64,000 nt of DNA, from assembly GCF_905404315.1 (NCBI RefSeq), contig NC_066272.1:5208001-5272000 (forward strand), given 5' to 3'. The stretch is from Leptidea sinapis. Taxonomy: Eukaryota > Arthropoda > Insecta > Lepidoptera > Pieridae. How positions within the stretch are numbered: the stretch's first letter is position 1; the number at the start of each line of letters is the position of its first letter. This document shows positions 10,016 to 22,245 of the stretch, one piece after another. The notes under the pieces were generated by a model. The model did not search any database, had not been told where the DNA came from, and worked only from the letters and a program-made list of their open reading frames with translations. The translations under genes and the position numbers were made by a program.

Positions 10016-10649
10016 TTTTAGAATTTATGTAGCTGGCATACGCTAAGTCCAGTTTCTACCTTATATTTGTAATAACGTGTAAGATATTGGTGTCATGATA
10101 ATACTATAAAAAGTCTCGGTTCTTTGTAAACGTTACTCTTTACCCGCCACTTTCGGAATCATCAAGGTAAAAATGTATTTGGGGATAGTCTAGCGATAGG
10201 GATAGAGTTGCTCAATTTTGTGATTATTTTTGTTGTAAACGTTTACTTTCGTCAAATTGTTTCAAAAATATGAAATCTTTGAGGTATTTTTTGCCTATGG
10301 AATGATGAAAGTAGTTTGACTACACAAAATTTATAGTAAATGTTAATTGAAAGTGAGGAAGGTGACGTAACGTAACTCAAAAATCAAAACCAAATATTTT
10401 TTGTTGTACAATGAAATGTAAAAATCATCGAATTCGGTAAAATTTGATTACACTACGCACTATAAGCAAGGTGTGATATAATTTAGAACCTTATTATTGC
10501 TCTAAAAAGGCATAAAAGACATTTATTTTCTCAAAATTGATTCCTTTAGAATTATTTTGATGTAATTTCTAATATACTAGATACTTCTACTCTTGTAACC
10601 AAATTAACTTTTTTTTTAAATTACGCAACACGTATGTTTTCTTCCTATT
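10016..10649. other. No gene recognised; AT-rich spacer
   Basis: No supported feature apart from AT-rich runs. Confidence 0.4.
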
Positions 10650-10900
10650 TGGAATTATATTGTAAAAACAAATACATCACCCACCTAAAGACTTACTTAC
10701 TTGACCAAAACGTGTAGTAAGCATAACAAGTTTATGTGTGTTCCTTGTGTTAAAATTATGATTATTTGTTTCGCTAATGTGTCTATATACAACCATTACA
10801 TTATCAAGAATGTATTTAGAGGGATTAATGAATTTCTCAATTCAATGATTGTATGTACAGATGTATGCAAACTATAAATATTATTCAGCTTACCATTTAC
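10650..10900 (-). mobile_element. Diverged LINE-B internal fragment
   Basis: Parallels 48.62-48.85 kb: CATAACAAGTTTATGTGTGT, TTAAAATTATGATTATTTG, ACAACCATTACATTATCAAG correspond to CATTATAGGTTTATGTCTGT, TTAATATTATGGTTATGAC and ACACATTACATTATCAAG there, in the same order and strand. The reading frame is not preserved. Confidence 0.55.
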
Positions 10901-11600
10901 AAGCATATTTAAAAAGTTTTCGTCATTCTTGTATGTGGAATGATAATGCATTCAGTATGGTAAGAAATTCGAGCACATAAGTATTAATTATACCCACGAC
11001 TTGTCTTATCGGTACTACAAATGGTTGAATAATTTACCCGAAGTGAGAAATGGTGGGCTATATTTAATTGTTGCCGACATTGATACATAAATCTTGGCGT
11101 AATCTGAATCGAAGCGATTATTTAAACGTTACTTTGGTTTGTACTTTCTTGACATAATATTTATTTAACGATTCAAATGAGGACAAAATTAATTACACAA
11201 TAACGTTTAATTAAATCAATTTAATTAATATTTTATAGTAAGTAGGTCTCATTAAAAAAAACGAATATAATTCATATAGGTTGACTTTATCACCGCTTAA
11301 TATTAATATTTAAGTTACTTAAATATATCTAGACCGTAATAACAATAGATTTTTTTAAAACTCATTTACAGTAAGAATCTAGTACATATGTGTAACTTTC
11401 TGGTTTTCCGACTGTTACAGCCTATACGACCTGTAAGAAATAATTATATTGTAGCCATTCTCATACACATGAAATACAGAGAATTATTCTTAAGTATTTA
11501 TTATGCCTTAACAACAGTGATCAGATTAATTTAAAACAAACAGAGTGTAATTTTTCTTAAGAGAATCCACAGAGTATATTATACACACAATGCACAAGTA
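10901..11600. other. No gene recognised; AT-rich spacer
   Basis: AT-rich DNA with no supported feature. Confidence 0.4.
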
Positions 11601-11603
11601 AAG

Positions 11604-11795
11604 ATGTCCCAATTTCATGGCCCAAGTCATCACGGGTTATGGAGGCTTCTCCACCGGTTCGGAGTGAAGGATAGCCCAGTGTGCATTTGTGACGGTCAAA
11701 CTGACGAAAGCGCAATGCACCTGGAGCTCGAATGCCCTAGGTTCGGTCGATGGAGATACGATCTTGAGGTCCAGAGTGGAGTGGCCGATTATTAT
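11604..11795 (+). pseudogene. R1/I-type LINE ORF2 C-terminal fragment
   Basis: Sixty codons read SQFHGPSHHGLWRLLHRFG, then SPVCICDGQTDESAMHLELE and CPRFGRWRYDLE. The spacing C-x-C...H-x4-C and the CPRF motif are those of the CCHC-like knuckle at the end of R1-clade ORF2 proteins. The piece is bounded on both sides by unrelated sequence and ends at a short ATT run, so it is a dead fragment. Confidence 0.6.
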
Positions 11796-11849
11796 TATTA
11801 TTGTTTAAGCGACTGTAATAAAATGAATGTTAAAGCTCAATGGTAGCGA

Positions 11850-12810
11850 GGAAGTAGTTGTAAGTAGCTCCTCGGCCCTGGAACTTCAGTTGCCGAGATT
11901 AGTATTACTTGTAGTTTCATTTATTTGATATATGCAATCAAATGCAATCAATACTCTAAATATGAGTACGTCGGTGTTTTGAAAAAATAACACGCACCAA
12001 TGAGTTATGTATTCCACAATAAACAAGGGGCAGCGAATGTTTGATATTAGTATATGGTGATACTGTGATAAGATCTCGATACATAAATAATGCCATGCTT
12101 CACTATATCAAGTTTTATACTGTTAATGTACTAATAATGAAATCATTATTAGCAATTTCACAAAATTCAAAAACGGCAAAGTTCTAAAAATGTTTCGAAC
12201 AATATCAAAGAGTAAAAAATACCATAATATTAATGATTCAGATACGTTACAGCTACTTTTAGCCCAATATACATAAGACATTGATTCAGTACGATAACAG
12301 CTCTACTCAATTAAATCTAAAGTTCAGTTTGTTAACTACTTATCATAATTTAAAATGATATATATGTCATTATTGCTTCACGTCTCAAATTGACTACGTA
12401 TTGTTCAATCATTTCATTTGACTCTTGGCCTCTGGACTCTGTAAGAAAGTTATTGGTCAGTATCACAGTGATAATAAGTAGTAATTAAATTAAATAATAT
12501 CATTCGTGTTTGCTTTTTGATAATGGTTGCTTTATTTTCTTAATTTCTATGTTTTTATATTTTTAACTACTAAAGTCGCAAAAGAAACGTCAAGATGTCC
12601 CTAAACTTAGACTAGATAATTAGTAAAGTAAAATTTTAATTATTACAACACTTTCACCAAATTTAAACTAAACATACATCTAACATAAGAAAAATAATTT
12701 GAGACTGACAGTCAACCTACACCGAAGAATAGCATTTAACTTGAGAGATACTTTTTAAATACCAATTTTATTTATAAGACATTAAAATTGTTCTTTCTTA
12801 ATAAATAAAT
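11850..12810. other. No gene recognised; AT-rich spacer
   Basis: AT-rich. A short palindrome CTAATAATGAAATCATTATTAG lies near 12128-12149; no larger structure surrounds it. Confidence 0.4.
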
Positions 12811-13280
12811 CGGCATATTGTTTTTTAAAGTCTATTAATTAAGAGTCGGATACATGGCCATGTTGTATCCATACATAACACTTTATGATTTGTTTTTTTT
12901 TTTATGAAAATAAGGGACAAGACGAGCAGTTCAGCTGATGGTAATTGATACGACCTACCCATTGCAATGCAGTGCCGCCAAATTTCTGAGCGGCACTACA
13001 ATTGCGCTCGTCACCTTGAGACAAAAGATGTTAAGTCTCATTTGCCCAGTAATTTCACTAGCTACAGACCGAAACATAGTAATGTAAACATTACTGCTTC
13101 ACGGCAGAAATAGGCGCCGTTGTGGTACCCATAATCTGGCCGGCTTCCTGTGCAAAGGACCCTCCCACTGGTAGAATCAGCATATTGTTTTTATTTTTAA
13201 TTTATTTATTTTCTTTTAAAGTCTATTAATTAAGAATACGATACATGGTCATACAGTACCCATATATGACACAATGGGGT
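12811..13280. repeat. Diverged ~100-bp direct duplication flanking an SL300 copy
   Basis: The block at about 12811-12890 (GGCATATTGTTTTTTAAAGT, then CTATTAATTAAGAGTCGGAT, ACATGGCCATGTTGTATCC) recurs at about 13178-13280 (CAGCATATTG, then AAAGTCTATTAATTAAGAAT, ACGATACATGGTCAT). The right copy has about 25 extra T/A-rich bases after CATATTG. The intervening sequence is an SL300 element. Confidence 0.7.
12892..13173 (-). mobile_element. SL300 SINE-like repeat with two internal deletions
   Basis: Both family boundaries are present (T-run plus TGAAAATAAGGGACAAGACG, and CCTCCCACTGGT). Inside, the GGACG after GAGCA and the left stem arm/loop (CTCAGGATTCTTGAAAAACC) are missing, as is the CGGCGCCCTTC half of the long-range stem. 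Confidence 0.85.
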
Positions 13281-14780
13281 TATTTGTTGTCGTTCGCTGT
13301 GGAATCTCGAATCAAATTGCAACGAAGTGTAAAGGAGTGAGTGGCGAAGGTTGCAATTAGACGAAGCATTTAATTACTGAAACTCGACGTATCAACGAGG
13401 CTTCTCTTCCCCTCACTCTACATCGGATTTCGTTGGAAAGATAGCGGTCAAGTTGCATAAGCGGAGCGGGTTATAATAAACGAGTATTACTATCAACACT
13501 TATATCTAATAAAAAATTAACTGCTATACCTTATCACGTCTTTGTTTTAATTTAATTTTTTTCATTCAATAGTATTTTTGATATCAATTTTAAATGTTGT
13601 AAATTATTTTAAAGAATAAGTAGTAAAAAAGAAATCCATTTTAAAAGATTTTCTTGATAATAACTTGACAGAGGCAGTAAGAGGAGTTGAGCTTAGAGGT
13701 TGTTATTCAGTATTTACAGTATAGTTGTTTATTTCCGCAAGTAAAATATGCAAGTATATTATTAATATGTTCGGAAAATTTGGAAAATATAAATATAATA
13801 TATTTACTACCAACAAGAAAAATATTTGTTTTTGCATATATCAGAAAAGCAAGCAAAGTAAAAATATACAATGCTTAAAAAACTGAAAAAATGTTATATT
13901 TCGTTTATTATTTAATGATGTAATGTTCACTGATATATGCCTAAATTTTAATAAACCAGTTCAGCTTGCTTTTAAAGAGTTGTTTTAGTATTTTAAAGTA
14001 TTATACACTAAAGTATAGAAATAACTATATCTACTTATCTTTTAGTCTCTTAAATTAGAAAAATCTTATAATAAATAAAAGTATCGAGTTCATGTTATGT
14101 TAAGATATGTATAGATATTTTGTATTATCCGGATGATCCTGGTATTAAAAATATTGTAAAGTCATCGATCGTTGATTCGTGTTCGTATTGTCATACATAA
14201 TCCCGTTACATAGACAGATATATCATACATAAGTAAATGTTAAGCGTATAAATAAATCGCTTTGCTTGTGAATGTGTCCCGGGAAACCATGTACAGTCTA
14301 GGGCTGGCCGTAACTCGATATAAGTATTATCATCAAAGTAAATTGTCTCGACAGCCGCTCTTGGTCTAGCTAAGGTTAAGCTATATCGAATAGGGGTTCT
14401 AGGGGGAATAGTTCTATAAATACCTATAAATACCTACCATATATCTGTCAATTTGATGGTAATGCTTTTATTTATAACTCCTTATTGTTATATAACTTTT
14501 AAGAATTTGAAGCCTAGCCTCCGGATAAAAGAAAGTCTGGGTGATAACGATTATTTATTTTTATAAAAAAATGCCGTTTATTTTATTTACTGCGATATAT
14601 TTATTTAATCTTCAATTAAGTTTTAAAATACTACAATACTCAAGTGAACATAACTACTAGTAATTAATTTGTGTGCGAGGAATTGAATTTCTTAGTTGGA
14701 TGTTTGTTTGTTTTATATAAAAATCCAATACATGCTTAAAAACTGCTGTTGAATTTTTATTCGAAATCAGTAGATGATCT
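13281..14780. other. No gene recognised; spacer
   Basis: A slightly GC-richer patch at 13290-13470 (e.g. GTGAGTGGCGAAGGTTGCAA) and another at 14275-14410 stand out from AT-rich surroundings but show no frame or family signature. The rest is AT-rich. Confidence 0.35.
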
Positions 14781-14859
14781 TTGTGCATTTATTATGTATG
14801 GGCATCGTTGGAGACTCTTCGAAAATTAATGTTCTCGTACAAAACACCACAGTGTCTCA

Positions 14860-15131
14860 AGACGAAGTTTATTAATCAGTCTGTGCTATATCAGTGTTGA
14901 CATACGGAACGCAGTGGTGGTCGCTAACTATAGGCCTTATGAGAAAGCTCATTGTCTCTCAGAGGGCAAATGGAAAGGGCTATGCTCTTAGTTATCCTGC
15001 GATATCGAATAAGAAATGAGGAGATCCGTAGGAGAACCAAAGTCACCAATTTTCGTATTCAGACACTGCAGTACTTGGGACAAGAATATTTTATGGAGCT
15101 TCCCGAACGAGACAGAGAGCGTGGGCCGCGG
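14860..15131 (+). pseudogene. RTE-type LINE ORF2 C-terminal fragment
   Basis: In shifting frames the plus strand reads KTKFINQSVLYQ, then LMRKLIVSQRA, then QMERAMLLVILRYRIRNEEI and RRRTKVTNF. The MERAM...RIRNEEIRRRTKV motif is characteristic of RTE-clade reverse transcriptase C-termini in insects. At least two frameshifts or stops break it, so it is a decayed fragment. Confidence 0.7.
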
Positions 15132-15685
15132 TAATTACTTACTATAGTATGTTTGTTACCTCATGGTAAGGAATTACTAATTTAGCAACCTCAAATATTA
15201 TATAAATAACTTAAATGTATTATTAATACGATCACATTACTATAATCTATCAATTATAGTCATTAATCATCTAATATTACTTAATCTAATTTAGTTAAAG
15301 CCATAAAACGTAATTATATCAAAATTGAATGCATTACACAGCCTCAATTAAATTTATAATCGATAACGTGTGATAAAGTGATATGAAAAAAGCATTCACG
15401 TATCGAAAAGGTGGTTATTTTAATAACATAACTGTTAGAATATATACGAAATTGCATTTTAATAATCGCTCTCACGGGTGTTGTGATCGAAACCCGCTAT
15501 TATCCGCTGTTGTGGTCTTTTATGACCATTTAGAGTCGACAACATAACCACGGTCGTATAAATTATGATTTACTTTAGGTTTTCGTATTAAAATAATTTC
15601 ATCACCCGTATACATTGTTAAAGTAACACTTTAGACGCGGAACATCGGGTGTTTGTAGAAAATATTGAACTGATTTTCTCTAATT
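15132..15685. other. No gene recognised; AT-rich spacer
   Basis: No supported feature. Confidence 0.4.
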
Positions 15686-15687
15686 TT

Positions 15688-16154
15688 TATATCCGTACTT
15701 ATATAAATGTTTGTTTGTTACGCTCTCACGCCTAAACTACCGAATCGATTTTGATAATATTTAGTACAGAGATAAACTCGAAAAAAGGCCTTTGCCTTTT
15801 ATTATAAAAAAATAAACGGAGGGGTTGAAAAAAGTCATGGCAGTTTGTATGAAAATTCGTCATTATCGATAAAACCATGTAACTTTGTATTCAGGCACTT
15901 GATAAGAAATAATTAATAAACAATTGTTCGAGCATTTTTGAAACATGGGGATGTAATAGGAGATTAAAGTTCACAGGGAAATACTATTAAAGAAGTCCAC
16001 AGTGACAAGGGATATGCGTTGTATCATGAAGAACGCTGCCAGTAGCGGAAAAAGCAGTATGTATGTGTATTATTTGAAAAGTATCTTAAAAAATAAAAAT
16101 AAATGCCCAAAGTAATAAATATTCAACTCAGACGTAGTCGCGGGTAAAAGCTAG
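15688..16154 (+). mobile_element. Helitron-like non-autonomous element
   Basis: Opens near ACTTATATAAATGTTTGTTT and contains CTCTCACGCCTAAACTACCG, a segment dispersed in many arthropod genomes. It ends GTCGCGGGTAAAAGCTAG followed by T. A CTAG 3' terminus next to a T is the Helitron hallmark (CTRR). No Rep/helicase coding part is present. The 5' boundary is approximate. Confidence 0.5.
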
Positions 16155-16159
16155 TAGTT

Positions 16160-16999
16160 AATAATGTAGTAACAAAGTAAGTTTGAATTAAAAATACTTA
16201 GCGTGTTTATTCTTTAGAACGTAATTATTAACATTTTATTTCCAAGTCCATTATTACATTTTGTGCTATTATTATTTGAGTATCTTTCAATAATGAATAT
16301 TAAATTAGTAACATTATAGGCTTTGGCATTGTCGTGTCGTATCACCTGATGTAAAGAGATCATTACCACTGACATTCTCATGTAAGACCAGAGTCATATT
16401 AGTAATGACAGGAGTCATATTATTATATTAAGTGATTCGCACTGTCTAAGGACAGTTAGTTATGGACAGAATGTTTTAAAACGTGCAAGTGGTATAAATG
16501 AATTATAAATAGAATATAAAATGAAAATATTAATCAGTTAAATGAAATGGCGGTATCCCAGGTATTTATAAGTATAAATATAAGTATTCATTTATATAGT
16601 ATTCATTTATATAATATAATATATAAGTATTCTCTCTCCCTTTTTAAAATAAGAATAAAAGATAAAATCAAGAATCTGATAATGACTTGACCTATAAAAA
16701 GTGGAGGTCCTTTTTTTCTAATGAATAATAATATTAATATAACTCAATATCATTCTTTGTAAAATAAATCAAATCTCACGTGTTAAAATAATATTTTTTT
16801 TTTATTCTAGGAATGCGAAATATATAGAAATGCCACCTTTTCTCTTTTTAGGAGGTTATATCGTCAGAGTTTCCGAGAAATATAATAGCAAACATATTTA
16901 ACAATGCTCCTAGCTCTTCAGCAATACATGAGTGCTTGGTTGGTAACACGACTTTTATAAATGTATCTAATTATAATGTGGGCACACATTCATATATAC
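16160..16999. other. No gene recognised; AT-rich spacer
   Basis: Contains short direct repeats of TATAAGTATTCATTTATATA near 16570-16630. No gene supported. Confidence 0.4.
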
Positions 17000-17195
17000 A
17001 TCTGGCAACATCAGAGGAATCACAAGAGCGTTGCCGGCCTTTTAGGAAGTTGTACGTTCTTAAGAAGTACCCATTTTGTATCGTACAGGACATACCATAC
17101 AAGGAAGCTTATTCCACCGTAAGGTTGTACGTGGCAGAAAGATCCTTGAAATCCACATTGTGGAGAACCGCCACACATCCTGTTTGTACTAATGA
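17000..17195 (-). mobile_element. LINE-A 3' fragment, diverged
   Basis: ACATCAGAGGAATCACAAGA, GCGTTGCCGGCCTTTTAGGA and GAGAACCGCCACACATCC are the complement of LINE-A's last ORF2 codons and 3' UTR, in the right order. The two opposing open frames here (up to 112 codons) are by-products of the LINE sequence. Confidence 0.75.
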
Positions 17196-17671
17196 CAGCC
17201 AAGATTTATACCGATGCTTTGATGTCTTTGAAGAGAATACATTCGGAATATACACGGTTTATCATGCTTACTAAAATGGCATTGCTTGCGGCAGCGTCGT
17301 GTGTCGGGTCATCTCCTTCCCTCAAATATGTGCGAAGGGAACGATGGCAGGTCTATGCACAACTCGTGAACGGGCGCTACTTGTGATGCCAGGTCGACCT
17401 GTAAGAGTTAATAAATCATTGTGTTTGTTGGATATGATTACTAATTGTGACAGTAATGTCTACCATCATGTTCACGAAGCATCCTTACACAAACAATGTA
17501 TCAAGCTAGGTTGACGATTACAATATAGGATTTTTGTATTTATAGAGTTTATTCTTTATAAGTTTTTATAAAATAATTGATGTTTAAAACGCTTTTAAGT
17601 TTGAATACGATTCATATATTGCTCTTACAAACATGTTATGTATATTACAGCCATTGTAAAATACTACATTG

Positions 17672-17790
17672 ACTGAAAAGAGTGGACATTGAGTTTCTTG
17701 TATGTTCTTCTCACGAGCTCTAAACTTTGAAAACAGCCGGTGTACATTTCAGAAATTGTTTCTTTCACGACCTACGTGGAGGCTTATAAC
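17672..17790 (+). mobile_element. LINE 3' UTR fragment (third family)
   Basis: GAGTGGACATTGAGTTTCTT followed by TTCTTCTCACGAGCTC parallels 29151-29195 (CAGTGGCAATGAGTTTCTTG, CTTCTTCTCGTTAGCTCG). I recognise this as a 3' UTR block found after many insect LINE ORF2s. No coding part remains. Confidence 0.45.
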
Positions 17791-17799
17791 AATATGTAA

Positions 17800-18805
17800 A
17801 TTGAAATTTTGTTTACGGGGGAAGTAAGAAGTTTACGGGGGAAGAAAAAACGGTCAGCTTTTTATTCCAAAAAAAAAATGTAAATTGTGACCTCTTTAGG
17901 TATGAACTATGAAGTGCGGTTTTTACTAGCGGTAGGACGTTTGTCGATAAGTTTGATTGCCCTTCGAGCAGGAAAATAATCTCATAGGAAATCAGAAAGT
18001 ATGCGCGGACTGCTAGTGTACATATATACATTGCACAATTTTAACTTAATTAAACAACTATAAGTCACCTACCAACATGTCGTATCGCTGATAAATGATA
18101 GTAGGCTGTAAACCATAAAAAAGCAATAAAATTCAACATAAATAGTTACCGACACGAAGGAAATTCCTAGAAATATCATGTTTATATTATCTGTAGGAAC
18201 TCATTTGCATTAAATAAAACCCGACGACGTCTCAAGTACTTAACGCGTTTTGCTTTTGTATGTACATAAATATTAACATGTGTGTTGCCTTGAACTGTAT
18301 TCAACGAGTGTATTTCTTGTTTTATCAGCAATATTGAGGAGGTACGGCTACAAATTACCGCTTAAAAGATATTGTGGTCGAGTGCTATCTATGCGACGCC
18401 TACATAAGAAGGTTTACGGCTCCCCATTATCAGTTACAACATTTCGCTGAAAATAAATTACTCAACACGAGTTTGAGCGGGACTTTGATGATACAGCGAC
18501 GCCTCGATTTGTTATTTTTAGTTTTCTCTATTGGTGTTATCATTCAAAGTTGTATTTCTGTTTGTATTATGAATTGCTTGCACGAAACAGTTGTAGGAAA
18601 GTATGACAAAGACATAACTTAAATCAAACGATTGCTTATAATGAATAAATATTGTATATGTAAGTGAAATACCACTAACTGTACCGATGTTGATGCTCAG
18701 TAAGATTTTTCGGAAATCCTTCAAAAATTCGTAGTAATTCGTAATTTATACGTTTAGATAGAGCCTCTTGCTGTTAGGCAACGTATTTCAGCAGGTCAGG
18801 TTTAT
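17800..18805. other. No gene recognised; spacer
   Basis: A direct repeat GTTTACGGGGGAAG occurs at about 17811 and 17831. The frame at 18374-18622 (starting GTG) has one hydrophobic segment but no family motif. AGATAGAGCCTCTTGCTGTT at 18757 matches 29039, so it is a shred of the third LINE family's tail. Confidence 0.35.
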
Positions 18806-18925
18806 TACTTTTTTTATGGAAAAGGAGGACGATCGAGCGTACGCGGATAATTGATCACCGCCGCCCAAATTCCTTTGCAACACCACAGGAATCCCAGGAG
18901 CGTTGGCAGTCTTTACAGGTAATTA
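18806..18925 (-). mobile_element. LINE-A extreme 3' fragment
   Basis: Complement of the LINE-A 3' end: T-run, TATGGAAAAGGAGGACGATC, GATCACCGCCGCCCAAATTC and CCCAGGAGCGTTGGCAGTC, then unrelated sequence. About 110 bases of the element survive. Confidence 0.8.
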
Positions 18926-18929
18926 CGTC

Positions 18930-21729
18930 GAAAAATATAATTAACTTTCACCAGTCTGATAAATAATGTTATAATCCAATTCATACATATTAATTTTATT
19001 TTATTTATTTATGTCTCAATTATTATGTCAAGTATTAGTGTCGAAATTTGTACACGGTAGAACTGGAATGATTTTATGTATGTACAAGAAATGTGATATG
19101 TTTATGTAATTTTTAAATAGTAATTAAATAAATAAATATGAATATCATTCCTATATATATATACATACGTACATACGCACTGGCCCAAAACAATCAGCCA
19201 CTGTTATTCACCTAATGTTAGAGAGTTGACAGCTGACCCATATGTTCATTTGCCCTCCTCTTCCATAAAAAAATGATGTCATATTTTTGAAAGAAACTCA
19301 ATTCTTATCGTCGTCTCATGAGGAAGGCGATATTATCTTCAACAAAGAGCTTTTCACGCACCTATATTCATTATTCTTTCTGCTAATTGTGCAACATATA
19401 AATATCTTACGACTTAAGCATTATGCAATTAAGTATTCAGTGACGCAACATTTATATTTTGTAAATACCCATAAATAATACATGTACATTCAGCAATGCC
19501 AACACTTCGATTTTAAAACGAAACGTGTAATTAGACATGAAAAAATTACCACTGGCAAGCCAAATACAGCTGAGAAAATTGTTCCCGAAAGTATTTGAAA
19601 CGTCGTTCCGTTCGAAATGCATTCGCAAAAAGAAAACGAGACATCAAAGCATTCAGAAAGCCAACGTGCGCGTGTGACGTGATTCGGTTTAGAAATAGCC
19701 ACCGTGGAAGATGTATCTTGTGTCACCGTACAGATTAACAGATTCACAATCACTTTATATTATCATGACTTGACTATTCAAATGACAACACAAAAATGCA
19801 AATTCGTTTCTTAAAGATTTGCGTGCGACACTGAGCGCAGTTAAATAGTGAATTTTGTAGTTCCTGTATGTTTAAATCTTATTAGAACATGTTTTGGTGT
19901 CTACAAAATTAAAATATATATATTCCATAATAATTATCCAGTATAGAGCTAGCTCGACATAAGATATTATAATAGAGACATTCAGAAATAACATAAAAAT
20001 CCTGCTAGAGTGTTAGTACGTAATATCTAGTTTTGAAAAAAAAATTTTGATAACAGAACTAAAAATTGAAAGTTTTATTAAACCTCTCTCATTCCTCTAA
20101 AAGGAATAGTTTTAACTGCTCATTGCTTTTTAAAAAAATTAAAAATAAAACTATATTTGGCGGGAAGTGGAAATAACTCAGTTCAGTAGTCTATAGTTCT
20201 GCATGTGGAATATTAAACATTGAGTGGTAATTAATATACCTTTGTAATTAACGTATATTTTTTAGTTTTAACTTTTCAATGAAATGTATAAAAGTTCCTT
20301 AAACGGGATTCAATTTGACTTAATTATCAATATATTTTATTAGTATGATTTTATAATTAATATACACACACTGTATATCAACGATTTTATTATCTGTGTT
20401 GATTATTAGATGCTTCAATCGGCTTCCAACGATTGATCTAAAAAGTTTTTTCATAATACACAAAATATGATATCTACTACACGCCGAAGCCTGTCAGAGC
20501 CTGTGACATGAAAAGCTATGAGTTTTCCTGCTCCTGCCAACTTTCCTATACAAATATTTTATAAATGACAAAACTTTATATCGGGGTATTCACTGATATA
20601 TTTGAGTGCCATTTGTTATTCACGACACGTACTAAAAACAACTATTATATATATATATATATATATTATTTTATGTTATTTCATACGTTACTTACCTATA
20701 TATTTCTCTAGGAGAGTAAATTTTTTGTAGGATACATAGATTCTAGACAGCAACATCTATATAGCAATAAATTTATACGTATTTAATTATTGTCACCAAA
20801 CTCTTAAATTTTAGAATACACTTAAAGTTGCGCCTAAGGAATATCATTATGGCATAGTTTGGTGAACGTGGCACTTGTAGTTAGGTTCATTTTCACGTGT
20901 AACAAGAGTTTTAGATTTACCGCCAATTCACAAAAACAAATGACAAATGAATGCAATATGCTACATTAGGTTAACAAAGAGTTCTAAAATTGAAATTCAA
21001 AAAAGTTTTCAATAGCAAAAGTTTCTTACTGGCCAGTTCTAAACATGTTCAGTGTTACTCACGTAACAATATACACAGCTATATAAAATTTAATAAAACA
21101 AAACAGTTCAATATCATCCAATTCTAAATACAAAACACAGATATCGTTACTTCATAGCCCACAATAAAGACTATTAACGAAATTCTTGCTGCCTTTATTC
21201 AATAAATACGTAATACCTGTTCTTCTGGTTAAAATCACCTCAAGAGGGAGTCAAAAACAAGGGCTGTCCGCAGTTGAGACCACTCTCGCCCACGGCTACT
21301 GGCAGTCGTGTCGAATTGACTGTGAATTATTTCAGAACTTGTTGCGTTCCATTTCGCTGAACACGCGGTCGCTTTAAAATAATTCATCGGTGGTGCTTGA
21401 CTGGCGAAATCATGTTAATCATACACGCCGCATTATAATGATGGATTCTATTACACGCGCCTGTTTACTTGTGATATATCGCGCGGGATTAAGGGCATTC
21501 AACAATTATTTTTAGTATAAATTAAATTAATATCTTTTGGATATTGTCACTGCAAAGCTCTGGTTCAGATTTATACATAAACTTATTTGTTTATAACTTA
21601 GATGTTTTATATATTGAACTACGTCTTTTGTCGAATCGTTTTGAGTTTTATTTTAGCATTAATTATACGTAACACTGCCGTACCGTTTCCTAAAATGAAT
21701 GAACGTATCTTTACAATACAATAGACACA
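18930..21729. other. No gene recognised; long AT-rich stretch
   Basis: Mostly AT-rich. It contains a (TA)n run at 20645-20667 and a TATATATATATACATACGTA stretch near 19155. GC-richer patches at about 19550-19690 and 21240-21480 have no recognisable frame or family. AAATAAATAAATATG near 19125 could be an old LINE tail. Confidence 0.35.
20645..20667. repeat. (TA)n microsatellite
   Basis: About eleven uninterrupted TA units. Confidence 0.9.
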
Positions 21730-21940
21730 GAAGCCATAACCTGAAAATAGAACAATACATACAAGATTTATCAACGATACGTCACTTGAACGGTTGGCTT
21801 AGCGGACGAGCGCTCACAAGGTACGTGAGAAGTCGCGGGTTCGAGTCCCGTATCGTTCATACATGTTATTTTCATATTTAATTTGTGTAATTAATCCCAG
21901 AAGTGAGGGTTATCAATTGAAAAAAAAACAAATTGTATAG
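21730..21940 (+). mobile_element. tSINE: tRNA-derived SINE copy
   Basis: A tRNA-like head (21788-21858) is followed by TGTGTAATTAATCCCAGAAG, TGAGGGTTATCA and AACAAATTGT. The same tail, in the same order after the same head, appears inverted at about 38850-38981, so head plus tail form one dispersed unit. A 45-bp segment just upstream of the head (21730-21774) recurs exactly 300 bases downstream at 22030-22074 with five differences, so the unit may be longer or the region partly duplicated. Confidence 0.7.
21788..21858 (+). pseudogene. tRNA-like cloverleaf (SINE head)
   Basis: Seventy-one bases fold as a cloverleaf: acceptor GAACGGT/ATCGTTC (7 pairs, one G-T), D stem GCTT/GAGC, anticodon stem CTCAC/GTGAG, T stem GCGGG/CCCGT (one G-T) with loop TTCGAGT. 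A box TGGCTTAGCGG (21795-21805) and B box GGTTCGAGTCC (21838-21848) are 43 bases apart, standard for RNA polymerase III internal promoters. The anticodon loop is AAGGTAC, so position 33 is A rather than the invariant U, and a dispersed SINE tail follows. I therefore call a SINE head, not a decoding tRNA gene. Confidence 0.75.
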
Positions 21941-22029
21941 ATTTGAAAGAGCACTATCTCAAGTCAATTTCCTAATATGCAAATATTAGGGTTGAGCAGG
22001 TTATCAACTGTAAGGTTGATCCTGTAGAT

Positions 22030-22074
22030 GAAGCCATAACCTGAGAGTTGAACAAGACATGCAAGATTTATCAA
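22030..22074 (+). repeat. Second copy of the 45-bp tSINE-flank segment
   Basis: AAGCCATAACCTGA, AACAAGACAT and CAAGATTTATCAA match 21730-21774 with five substitutions in 45 positions. After this segment the two regions diverge: a tRNA head follows at 21.79 kb, none follows here. Confidence 0.8.
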
Positions 22075-22245
22075 GTGCCCATTGGTGAAGCAAGCTAAAG
22101 CAATTCGGCAAGGCCGATTCTTCGGTGAAGCGCACGTATAACCTCTCATGCGAGCGAGCTTTAGGTGTATCCTGCAAGTAGACTTTCAAATCTTAACGGA
22201 ATTAGCACTTTAGATAACTCAAAACAATAGATTCTTCGAATTGCA

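Noticed and set aside
21788..21858. Functional tRNA gene
   Set aside because: Folds well but lacks U33 and belongs to a dispersed family with a common non-tRNA tail.
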